A stretch of DNA of 64,000 nucleotides from Pseudoduganella flava. GTDB lineage: Bacteria > Pseudomonadota > Gammaproteobacteria > Burkholderiales > Burkholderiaceae_D. Each line of letters starts with the position of its first letter. The first letter of the stretch is position 1. Shown piece by piece: positions 35,501 through 42,229 of the stretch. Where the stretch lies: positions 124,001-188,000 of the forward strand of contig NZ_VLKW01000003.1 of the NCBI RefSeq assembly GCF_007830495.1, given 5' to 3'. The position numbers and the translations under genes were made by a program. A model generated the notes under the pieces. That model was not told the DNA's origin, did no database searches, and saw only the letters and a program-made list of their open reading frames with translations.

Positions 35501-36065
35501 GCTTTTCCGCCAGCTCCAGGTTGCCGTTGTCGATCGCCTGGCCGATGTCGCCGAAGTGCGCGCCGGACAGCGCGATCAGGCCATCGGCGCCGCTCTCGCC
35601 GGGCATCAGGTCGTACTGCTTGTCCTTCAGTTCCGCCAGCCATTCGGTGCGGATCTCGGCGCGGCCCTTGTACTGGTTCGTCAGCCATGCCAGCGACAGC
35701 AGCTCGCACAGCTGCAGATAGCCCATGCGATTCTTCGCCAGCAGGATCAGGCGCGACGGCTTGTCGCGGTTGTCGTCGTTGGTGATCCACACGTCCGTGC
35801 CGATGATCGGCTTGACGCCCTTGCCGCGCGCGGCCTTGTAGAACTTGACCATGCCGAACAGGTTCGACAGGTCGGTGACGGCCAGCGCCGCCTGCTTGTC
35901 CTTGACCGCGGCCTTGACGAGGTCGTCGATGCGCACCAGGCCGTCGACGATCGAGTATTCCGAGTGCACCCGCAGGTGGACGAAAGCGGGGCCTGGGGGC
36001 GCCGCCGGTTCGTCGGGCTGGATGACTGGCTGCTCATCGGGCGATACAAGGGTTTCGGTGCTCAT
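32505..36065 (-). CDS. dnaE: DNA polymerase III alpha subunit
   Basis: An 1186-residue replicative polymerase, normal length for betaproteobacterial DnaE. An N-terminal PHP domain ([17 protein letters not shown] near residue 28) is followed by the polymerase with [12 protein letters not shown] at 435-446 (catalytic aspartates) and [14 protein letters not shown]. The C-terminal half carries the helix-hairpin-helix and OB regions ([17 protein letters not shown]). It is divergent from trhO. A very long open frame on the opposite strand is a codon-bias artefact. Confidence 0.97.
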   Translation of the reverse strand: MSTETLVSPDEQPVIQPDEPAAPPGPAFVHLRVHSEYSIVDGLVRIDDLVKAAVKDKQAALAVTDLSNLFGMVKFYKAARGKGVKPIIGTDVWITNDDNRDKPSRLILLAKNRMGYLQLCELLSLAWLTNQYKGRAEIRTEWLAELKDKQYDLMPGESGADGLIALSGAHFGDIGQAIDNGNLELAEKQAEKWSAIFPGHFYVEICRAGQPNQEAQVRHSVALAAKLRLPVVATHPVQFMSQEEFIAHEARICIAEGEMIANAKRVKRFNEQMRFLTQEEMQILFEDLPAALENTVEIAKRCNVILTLGKPQLPNFPTPGMTIDEFLIAETKKGLEERLVQLFPDPVYREKMRPRYEERLAFENQTIIKMKFPGYFLIVAEFIQWGKNNGVPIGPGRGSGAGSLVAYCLKITDLDPLKYNLLFERFLNPERVSMPDFDIDFCQEKRELVIQHVKDLYGRDAVSQIATFGTMAAKGAIRDVGRVLDFGYNFCDGISKLIPFKPGKPVTIAEAIEEEPLLKERLENEEEVKQLLDLAQQVEGITRGIGMHAGGVLIAPGKLTDFCPLYTQSGDSGVVSQYDKDDVEAVGLVKFDFLGLTTLTILDRAVNYIRELDPADKDFDLAKVPLDDRGSYDLLTKAKTVAVFQLESRGMQGMLKDARPDRFEDIIALVALYRPGPMDLIPDFCKRKHGEKFDYPDPRTEGILSETYGIMVYQEQVMQMAQIIGGYSLGGADMLRRAMGKKKAEEMAEHREIFRKGAGERGLTVEKADEIFDLMEKFAGYGFNKSHAAAYALLSYHTAYLKQHHTAAFMAANMSLTMDDTEKVKILVEDAIEVCNLTILPPDINLSAYRFRPDGPPPSVTGKKVNAIRYGLGGVKGAGQNAIEAIIAARETGGPFTSLFDFCKRVDKKQINRRTIEALIRSGAFDSFGVDRSVLFASVGFAMECAEQEARAANQVSLFGGDDSDLVAPPEYVQATPWTDRQKLAEEKIALGYYLSGHMFDSYAAEARRFARTKLSELEPSREPRMMCGVITGIRTQMTQRGKILIVSLDDKSAVVEVTVYNEIFEANKKCFKEDEFLAVVGKVSEDRFTGGLRISAEKVYDIVAARLQFGRQLGWLLPDAVPPAKLRDILTPHRDDYGLPVQMRIRPQGIDCTVQLGDDWRIAPSDELKLALEQLLGAKDVAVEY

Positions 36066-36149
36066 TTGCTAACCTGGCGTACTGATGGGACCGTGTATTT
36101 TACCGCCGCCGGGCTGTTCCATCCCGGCTATTTTCGACGCGGGTTCGCT

Positions 36150-36155
36150 TATAAT
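36150..36155 (+). promoter_or_regulatory. -10 element upstream of trhO
   Basis: A perfect TATAAT, 36 bases before the trhO start codon, in the dnaE-trhO divergent gap. No good -35 is seen at 17 bases. Supported only by consensus match. Confidence 0.45.
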
Positions 36156-36191
36156 GACGGCTGTTCCGGAAATTCCCTCTTCAAGATCCCT

Positions 36192-37079
36192 ATGCAAGCA
36201 AGCGTTCAAGACGCCACCAGTCAGGCCGGCGTGGCACCTTCTTTATTTGTCAACATCGCGGCCTACAAGTTCATCACGCTGGACGAGCTGGAAGCGCTGC
36301 GCCCGCGGTACCAGGAGATCACCCAGCGCCTGGGCCTGAAGGGCACGATCCTGCTGACGCCGGAAGGCATCAACATGTTCCTGTCCGGTACGCGCGAGAA
36401 CATCGACGAGTACCTGGCATGGGTGCGCAGCGATGCGCGGCTGGCGGACCTGGAAGTGAAGGAAAGCCTGTCCACCGAGCAGTCGCACAAGCGCATGCTG
36501 GTGAAGATCAAGGCGGAGATCATCACGATGCGCATGCCGCTGATCAAGCCGGAACTGGGCCGCGCGCCGAACGTGGACGCGAAGACGCTGAAGCGCTGGC
36601 TGGACCAGGGCCACGACGACAACGGCAAGCCGGTCGTGATGGTCGACACGCGCAACGACTTCGAGGTGGACGTGGGCACGTTCGAGAACACGGTCGACTA
36701 CCGCATCAAGAAGTTCACCGAGTTCCCGCAGGTGATCGAGGAACACAAGGCCGACTTCGCAGGCAAGACCGTCGTCACCTTCTGCACCGGCGGCATCCGC
36801 TGCGAGAAGGCGGCGATCCACATGCAGAACATCGGCTACGACAACGTCTACCAGCTCGAAGGCGGCATCCTGAAGTACTTCGAGGAAGTCGGGGGCGATC
36901 ACTATACGGGCGACTGCTTCGTGTTCGACTACCGCACGGCACTGAACCCGAAGCTGCAGCCGACCGAGACGGTGCAATGCTTCGCGTGCCGCGCCGTCGT
37001 CACGCCGCGCCAGCAGCTCGCACCCGAGTACGTGTATGGCGTGTCGTGCCCGCATTGCCACGGCAAAGCGCAGGCTTGA
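36192..37079 (+). CDS. trhO: tRNA uridine(34) hydroxylase, rhodanese type
   Basis: A 295-residue protein of the YceA/UPF0176 family, which hydroxylates U34 of tRNAs using oxygen to form ho5U. It has the N-terminal acylphosphatase-like domain ([35 protein letters not shown]) and a rhodanese domain with the active loop [11 protein letters not shown] (C198 and C204). The C-terminal [10 protein letters not shown] and SCPHCHG cysteines probably bind a metal. The next gene starts 9 bases after its stop. Confidence 0.94.
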   Translation: MQASVQDATSQAGVAPSLFVNIAAYKFITLDELEALRPRYQEITQRLGLKGTILLTPEGINMFLSGTRENIDEYLAWVRSDARLADLEVKESLSTEQSHKRMLVKIKAEIITMRMPLIKPELGRAPNVDAKTLKRWLDQGHDDNGKPVVMVDTRNDFEVDVGTFENTVDYRIKKFTEFPQVIEEHKADFAGKTVVTFCTGGIRCEKAAIHMQNIGYDNVYQLEGGILKYFEEVGGDHYTGDCFVFDYRTALNPKLQPTETVQCFACRAVVTPRQQLAPEYVYGVSCPHCHGKAQA

Positions 37080-37087
37080 ACACGTCG

Positions 37088-37486
37088 ATGCGCGCCCTGG
37101 CCACCCGCTTCGCGCCACAGCTGCGGTTCCTCGTGGCGGGCACGGTCAATACCATCGGCGGCTACCTGCTGTACCTGGCGCTGCAGCTGGTGCTGCCCTA
37201 CCAGGTCGCCTACTTCCTGGCCTTCGTCGCGGGCGTCGTCGGTGCGTACTGCCTGAACACACTGTTCGTGTTCCGCACCCGCCTGGCCTGGCGCACCTTC
37301 TTCGCGTACCCCACGATCTACCTGGTGCAGTACCTGATTTCCGCGCCGCTGCTGGCGGTGCTCGTCGAGTGGCTGCACGTGGCCGATACGATCGCGCCGC
37401 TGATCGTCAGCGTCGTGATGATTCCCGTGTCGTTCTTGCTGAACAAGGCGATGCTGGCGGGACGGAGCAAACCGGCCGCGGAATAG
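37088..37486 (+). CDS. GtrA family membrane protein
   Basis: A 132-residue protein with four hydrophobic helices and the GtrA signature FLVAGTVNTIGGYLLYLAL and the C-terminal SFLLNKAMLF-like SFLLNKAML. GtrA proteins flip or transfer undecaprenyl-linked glucose or other sugars in surface-polysaccharide modification. An ATG at 37088 is used; an in-frame TTG at 37076 overlapping the trhO stop (TTGA) is possible. It probably shares a transcript with trhO. Confidence 0.85.
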   Translation: MRALATRFAPQLRFLVAGTVNTIGGYLLYLALQLVLPYQVAYFLAFVAGVVGAYCLNTLFVFRTRLAWRTFFAYPTIYLVQYLISAPLLAVLVEWLHVADTIAPLIVSVVMIPVSFLLNKAMLAGRSKPAAE

Positions 37487-37489
37487 CAC

Positions 37490-37511
37490 AAGGCCCGCAA
37501 CTGCGGGCCTT
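37490..37511. terminator. Bidirectional terminator between GtrA gene and tolC-like gene
   Basis: A perfect 10-base-pair stem, arms AAGGCCCGCA (37490-37499) and TGCGGGCCTT (37502-37511), with a two-base gap. It lies between convergent genes and is short of a T tract on the plus side, so efficiency is uncertain. Confidence 0.65.
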
Positions 37512-37517
37512 GTCACA

Positions 37518-38870
37518 TCAGCGGAAGTACAACGCGATCTCGTGCACGTCGTCCGGCCCCAGCGTGCCGGCGGCCGCGCGCAGCCGCATCAGCGCCACCA
37601 GGTAGTTGTAGCGTGCCTGAGCCAGGTCGCGCTCGGTGGTGAACAGCTGTTGTTGCGCGTTCAGCAGGTCGAGGTTGATGCGCACGCCGCCCTTGATGCT
37701 CTGCTCCGTCGCCGTCATCAGCAAGCGGCCCGATTCCGCCGCCTTTTCCAGCGCCCGGATCCGTGAAGCGCCGCTGACGACCGCTGTGTACTGCTTGCGC
37801 AAGTCGACGAGCACCTTGTCGGTTTCCGCCTGGAGGTCGGCACGGGCCTTCTCCTCGCCCGCCACCGCCTGGCGCGAGACCGCGCTGACATAGCCGCCTT
37901 GGTACAGCGGAATGTTCAGTTGCACGCCCACGACCCGCGCGGTGGAATCCTGCGTGTAGGTGTTCAGCGTCTCCGCCTGCGCCTTGCTGTACGTGGCCAC
38001 GAAGTCGAGCCGGGGCGCATGGCCCGCGCGCGCTTTGGTAACCTCCTGGTGCGCCACATCGACACTGAACGTGCGCATCAGCAGCGTGGGGTTGTTTGCC
38101 AGCGCAATGGCCTTCCACGACTCGAAGCCGCCTTCGGAGGGCGGAACGAGACGGAAATTCGGCGCCAGCTGATCGAGCTCGCCAACATCGCCGCCTACCA
38201 CGCCGGCCAGCGTGGCACGCGCCGTCGCCAGGTTGTCCTGCGCCTCCAGCAGCGCCGCCTCGGCCACGTCGAGGCGCGCCTGCGTCTCGAGCATGTCGGT
38301 GCGCGTGCCTTCACCCTTCTCGAACAGGCGGTCGTTGACCTTGCGTTGCTCGGCCAGCACGTCGCGCTGGACGGTGGCCAGCCGCACGTGCTCGGCGGCG
38401 AACAGCGCATCCGTATAGGCACCCACGACGCGCAGCACCAGCTCTTGCGTGCGCACCGAGAACTGCGCGGCGGAAGCATCCGTTTGTGCCTTGCCCTGTT
38501 TGTAGCGGGCCCACGCTTCCATATTGAACAACGGCTGGCGCAGCTGCACCGACGTGCTGCCGGACAGGTAGCGCGGCTCGCTCGGGAAGTCCTTGCCCTG
38601 CTGGTGCACGATCAGGTCCGCCCAGTTCTTGCTGCGGCTCCAGCTGGCCTGGACCGTCGGCAGCAAGGCCGAGCGGCCGATCGTACCGTACTCCAGGCCC
38701 TGGGCGTTTTCAGCCAGCGCGGATTTGAATTGCGGGTCGTTCTGCAGTGCCGCCTCGTAGGCCTGGCGCAGCGACATCGCCGCAGCCCCACCGGCCGCGC
38801 AGGCTCCCAGCGCTAGCGCCAGTGCAGCGGCCAGCCGACGTGGCAGGACGGAATGGGTACGCTTCCTCAC
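37518..38870 (-). CDS. TolC-family outer-membrane channel of type I secretion system
   Basis: A 450-residue protein with a signal peptide (residues 1-31) and two tandem TolC/OEP repeats: SLRQAYEAALQNDPQFKSAL at the start of the first and SWKAIALANNPTLL at the second. It forms the outer-membrane exit duct. The start is GTG at 38870, with GGAGG seven bases upstream, directly after the TAA of the membrane fusion gene (TAAGTG). It is the last gene of a three-gene exporter operon, the order ABC exporter, fusion protein, TolC being that of protease/S-layer exporters. Confidence 0.92.
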   Translation of the reverse strand: MRKRTHSVLPRRLAAALALALGACAAGGAAAMSLRQAYEAALQNDPQFKSALAENAQGLEYGTIGRSALLPTVQASWSRSKNWADLIVHQQGKDFPSEPRYLSGSTSVQLRQPLFNMEAWARYKQGKAQTDASAAQFSVRTQELVLRVVGAYTDALFAAEHVRLATVQRDVLAEQRKVNDRLFEKGEGTRTDMLETQARLDVAEAALLEAQDNLATARATLAGVVGGDVGELDQLAPNFRLVPPSEGGFESWKAIALANNPTLLMRTFSVDVAHQEVTKARAGHAPRLDFVATYSKAQAETLNTYTQDSTARVVGVQLNIPLYQGGYVSAVSRQAVAGEEKARADLQAETDKVLVDLRKQYTAVVSGASRIRALEKAAESGRLLMTATEQSIKGGVRINLDLLNAQQQLFTTERDLAQARYNYLVALMRLRAAAGTLGPDDVHEIALYFR

Positions 38871-40232
38871 TTAGTCCTCCGACAGCGAAGATTTCGCACG
38901 ATCCATGACCGGCTTGAGCAGGTAGCTCATCAGCGTGCGCTCGCCCGTCTTCACGAACAGTTCGACCGGCATGCCAGGCTGGATATCGAGCTTCTTGTGG
39001 GCGATCATCGCCGCGCCTTCGTCGGAAACCTTGGCGCGCACCTTGTAGAACGCGGCGCCGGTTTTTTCGTCCACCGTGCGGTCGGCCGACACCTGCGTCA
39101 CGACGCCGGGAATGTGCGGCGTGCGGTTGGTATTGAACGCGGAGAAGATCAGTTCGACCGGCAGTCCGACGTGCACCTTGTCGATCAGGTTGACGGGCAG
39201 CTGCCCCTCGACCACCAGCGGGTCGTGGGTGGGCACGAGGTCCATCAGGTGCGCGCCAGGTCCGACGACGCCGCCGGCCGTGAACACGTTCAGGTTGACG
39301 ACGATACCGTCGACCGGCGCGCGGACATCGGTATTGGCAAGCTCGTAATCCTGGCCGACGATGCGGCTGCCCAGTGCTTCGGCATCGCGCTGCGCATCGG
39401 TCAGCAGCGTCCCGACTTCCTTGCGGTAGTCCTGCGCGCGTTGCTGGCGCCGCAGCGTCAGTTCCATGACCTGGCGCTGCGCGCGGCCGATGTTGCCGAT
39501 GTCTTCGGACATCGCGCCGCTCAGCTGGGCGTAAGTGCGCTCCAGATCCAGCAAGCGGTTGCGCGCCACATAGCCTTCCTTCGCCAGGTCGCGCATGCCT
39601 TCCAGCTGCTCCTTCAACAGGTCGAGCTGCGTCTTCTTGTTGTCGCGCGATTCCTGCAGGCCCTTGATCTGGATCTTCAGGCCGGCCATGTTCTCGTCGA
39701 TGCCGCCCAACTCGCTCTGCAACGCGCCATGGCGGGATGCCAGGACCTGGTTCTGCAACGACCAGTTTTCCTTGACGCGCGGATCGTCGCGATATTTCTC
39801 GAGTTCCGGCGGGAACGGTACCGTCTGCAGCCCATCGCGCTCTGCGGTCAGGCGCGCCTCGAGCATGCGGGTGGCGAAGTACTGCGCGCGGGTCGTTTCG
39901 GCGTTCGCCGTGGCCTGCACATTATTCATCCGTACCAGCACCTGGCCGGCCTTCACCACATCGCCATCGCGCACGAGGATTTCGCGGATCGTTCCGCCGG
40001 TCTGGTGCTGCACGGTCTTGCGGTTGCCTTCCTTTGCCACCGTGCCGGGCATCGGCACGCCACGGTCCAGCGGAGCCAGGCACGCCCACAGCAGGAAGCC
40101 GCCAAAGCCGAGCAATACGATCAGCCAGCCCAGCCGCGCGACCCGGCTGGCATCCGTGTTCACCGTCAGCGGCGTCACGTCGTGCGTGATCACCTCGGCC
40201 GGCGCATCCTTCTTCAATTGCAAATTCGTCAT
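38871..40232 (-). CDS. HlyD/PrtE-family membrane fusion protein of type I secretion system
   Basis: A 453-residue periplasmic adaptor. One N-terminal membrane helix (LGWLIVLLGFGGFLLWACLA, residues about 29-48) precedes the beta-barrel/lipoyl halves: PGTVAKEGNRKTVQHQTGGT, the long coiled-coil hairpin at about 90-290, then the second lipoyl part TDVRAPVDGIVVNLNVFTAG. The ending TGERTLMSYLLKPVMDRA is typical of PrtE/HlyD adaptors. It starts two bases after the stop of the exporter gene. Confidence 0.94.
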   Translation of the reverse strand: MTNLQLKKDAPAEVITHDVTPLTVNTDASRVARLGWLIVLLGFGGFLLWACLAPLDRGVPMPGTVAKEGNRKTVQHQTGGTIREILVRDGDVVKAGQVLVRMNNVQATANAETTRAQYFATRMLEARLTAERDGLQTVPFPPELEKYRDDPRVKENWSLQNQVLASRHGALQSELGGIDENMAGLKIQIKGLQESRDNKKTQLDLLKEQLEGMRDLAKEGYVARNRLLDLERTYAQLSGAMSEDIGNIGRAQRQVMELTLRRQQRAQDYRKEVGTLLTDAQRDAEALGSRIVGQDYELANTDVRAPVDGIVVNLNVFTAGGVVGPGAHLMDLVPTHDPLVVEGQLPVNLIDKVHVGLPVELIFSAFNTNRTPHIPGVVTQVSADRTVDEKTGAAFYKVRAKVSDEGAAMIAHKKLDIQPGMPVELFVKTGERTLMSYLLKPVMDRAKSSLSED

Positions 40233-40234
40233 AG

Positions 40235-41989
40235 TTACCCCTGTGGCGCCTCTGCCGACTGGGCGGCCTGGGCGCGCTGTTGCTGTGCTTGCAGCTGTCG
40301 CTGGTTCGATTCGTGCAGTGCTGCGAGCACGTCCTTGGTGGGACCAAACGCCGCCGCCGTACCGTCGCGCAGCAGCAGGAGCTTGGAAGTCGCACTGATG
40401 ATGCTGGTGCGGTGCGTGACCAGCACGATGGTCTTGCCGCGCTGGCGCAGGTCGGTGATCGCCGTGACCAGTGCTGCCTCGCCCAGGTCGTCCAGGTTCG
40501 AATTCGGTTCATCGAGCACGATCACGGACGGGTCGCCGTACATCGCGCGGGCCAGGCCGATGCGCTGCTTCTGGCCGCCGGACAGGCCGGCGCCACCATC
40601 GCCCAGCAAGGTATCGTAGCCTTTCGGGAAGTGCAGGATCATATCGTGCACACCGGCGCGCTTGGCAGCCATCACGACCTTGTCGGGATCGACGTCGCCA
40701 AAGCGGGCGATGTTTTCGCTGACGGTGCCGGCGAACAGCTCGATATCCTGCGGCAGGTAGCCGATATAGGGGCCGAGTTCGCCTTTGTTCCACTGGAAGA
40801 TATCGGCGCCGTCCAGACGTACCTTGCCCACCGCCGCCGGCCACACGCCGACCAGCAGACGTGCCAGCGTGGACTTGCCGGAGCCGCTGGGGCCGATCAC
40901 GCCGACCACGTCGCCCGGCGCGACCGCGAAGCTCAGGCCCCGCAATACCGCCACCTGGGAGCCGGGAGGCGCCGCCGTGACGCCTTCCACCGTGATGGCG
41001 CCCTGCGGTGCCGGCAACGGCATGCCGGCCGGCCGGATGGGGTTCGCTTCCAGCAGCGTGGTCAGGCGCTGATACGCGCTGCGCGTGCCGCTGAACGACT
41101 TCCATACGCCGATCACCTGCTGGACCGGCGCCAGCGCGCGCCCCACGAGGATCGATGCGGCAATCATCATGCCGGCCGTGATCTTGTTCTCCAGCACGAG
41201 CAATGCGCCGAAGCCCAGGATCAGCGATTGCAGCGACGTCTGCACGAACTTGGTCACGGAAGCGATCATGCCGGCCTTCTCGCTGGCGACGGCCTGCAGG
41301 TGCAGGAACTTGCTGTGCATCTTGAACCACCGGCCCAGCAGGTTCGGCAGCATGCCCATCGATTCGATGACCTCGGCGTTGCGCAGGTTGTTCGTGGCGA
41401 CGTTGCCCGCCGCGATCGCCATTGCATTCGCGTCGCTCAGCGGCTTGCGGGTCACGCGTTCGTTGACATAGGCAAGCACGACGAGCACGGCGGTGCCGCA
41501 CAGCGCGAACACGCCCAGCGAAGGCTGGAACAGGAAAATGACGATCAGGTAGATCGGGAACCACGGCGCGTCGAAGAAGGCAAACAGCGCATTCCCGGTC
41601 AGGAACTGGCGCACGTTGGTCAGGTCGTGCAATGCCTGCCCGGCATTGGCGCCCGCACCCTTCAGGTTTTGTTCGAATGCCGCTGTGTACACCCGCTTGT
41701 TGAGCATCAGGTCGAACTTGGCGCCGACGCGCACCAGCACGAAGCTGCGGATCAGCTCGAGGCCGGCCATCAGCAGATAAGCGCCCAGCATCATCACTGT
41801 CAGCATCAGCAGCGTCGTTTCGTTGCGGCTGGCAAGCACGCGGTCGTACACCTGGAGCATGTACAGCGACGGCGTCAGCATCAACAGGTTGCTGATGGCG
41901 CTGAACGTTCCGACGGTAACGAAGGTGCGCTTGAAACCGCTCAGCACCAGTTGAATCTCGTTCTTGGGCAGGTTGAATTTGTTGTTCAT
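40235..41989 (-). CDS. Type I secretion ABC exporter (PrtD-like, permease plus ATPase)
   Basis: A 584-residue half-transporter. The N-terminal domain has six membrane helices (FSAISNLLMLTPSLYMLQVY, NETTLLMLTVMMLGAYLLMA). The C-terminal ATPase has Walker A GPSGSGKST, signature LSGGQKQRIGLA and Walker B VIVLDEPNSNLD. No peptidase C39 or inactive C39-like domain precedes it, as in PrtD/RsaD exporters of C-terminal-signal substrates. I chose MNNKFNLPKNE at 41989: the likely transcription start near 42060 lies after the alternative ATG at 42064. No clear ribosome site precedes either. Upstream lies a CRP-type site. Confidence 0.9.
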   Translation of the reverse strand: MNNKFNLPKNEIQLVLSGFKRTFVTVGTFSAISNLLMLTPSLYMLQVYDRVLASRNETTLLMLTVMMLGAYLLMAGLELIRSFVLVRVGAKFDLMLNKRVYTAAFEQNLKGAGANAGQALHDLTNVRQFLTGNALFAFFDAPWFPIYLIVIFLFQPSLGVFALCGTAVLVVLAYVNERVTRKPLSDANAMAIAAGNVATNNLRNAEVIESMGMLPNLLGRWFKMHSKFLHLQAVASEKAGMIASVTKFVQTSLQSLILGFGALLVLENKITAGMMIAASILVGRALAPVQQVIGVWKSFSGTRSAYQRLTTLLEANPIRPAGMPLPAPQGAITVEGVTAAPPGSQVAVLRGLSFAVAPGDVVGVIGPSGSGKSTLARLLVGVWPAAVGKVRLDGADIFQWNKGELGPYIGYLPQDIELFAGTVSENIARFGDVDPDKVVMAAKRAGVHDMILHFPKGYDTLLGDGGAGLSGGQKQRIGLARAMYGDPSVIVLDEPNSNLDDLGEAALVTAITDLRQRGKTIVLVTHRTSIISATSKLLLLRDGTAAAFGPTKDVLAALHESNQRQLQAQQQRAQAAQSAEAPQG

Positions 41990-42067
41990 GAATTTGCACG
42001 CGGCAAAGATAGAGGTGGTGGTGACCACCGGCAGCAGCGAGAGCGCACGCGCACCGGCTAGCATGCC

Positions 42068-42108
42068 ATTATCGCTTACTTCAGGGGAATTGTGTGACGT
42101 ACGTCACA
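42068..42108 (-). promoter_or_regulatory. CRP-type site and class II-like promoter of the exporter operon
   Basis: A perfect TGTGACGTACGTCACA (42093-42108), the CRP consensus TGTGA-N6-TCACA. On the minus strand a -10-like GATAAT lies at 42073-42068, 32.5 bases from the dyad centre, so the site would sit near -40, close to the class II position -41.5. The predicted transcription start is about 42060, giving a leader of about 70 bases to the ATG at 41989. The match is seen directly; binding and activation are inferred. Confidence 0.7.
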
Positions 42109-42162
42109 AATTTTTACCTCGACTGAGGCTTTTTTACGCAACGAGCGTTGCGCGGAAAGGAA

Positions 42163-42221
42163 AAAGGGCCGGCGAGGCCGGCCCTTTGCGCTGCACAAGG
42201 CGCGGCCGAAGCCGCGCCTTG
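42163..42221 (-). terminator. Double terminator after the surface-protein gene
   Basis: Two hairpins follow the stop of the gene at 42230. The first reached is AAGGCGCGGC...GCCGCGCCTT (42197-42220). The second is a perfect stem of 11 pairs, arms AAAGGGCCGGC (42163-42173) and GCCGGCCCTTT (42177-42187), followed on the minus strand by TTTTT. They separate the abundant surface-protein transcript from the exporter operon. Confidence 0.85.
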
Positions 42222-42229
42222 AAGAGCGA

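Noticed and set aside
32664..37079. A 1471-codon forward open frame running opposite dnaE and into trhO
   Set aside because: It is antisense to dnaE for most of its length and its translation is rich in Arg, His, Leu and Val with no motif. Only the last 295 codons (trhO) are real.
40280..42061. A 593-codon forward frame opposite the ABC exporter
   Set aside because: It is a shadow of the exporter gene, which has Walker A, Walker B and signature motifs on the reverse strand.
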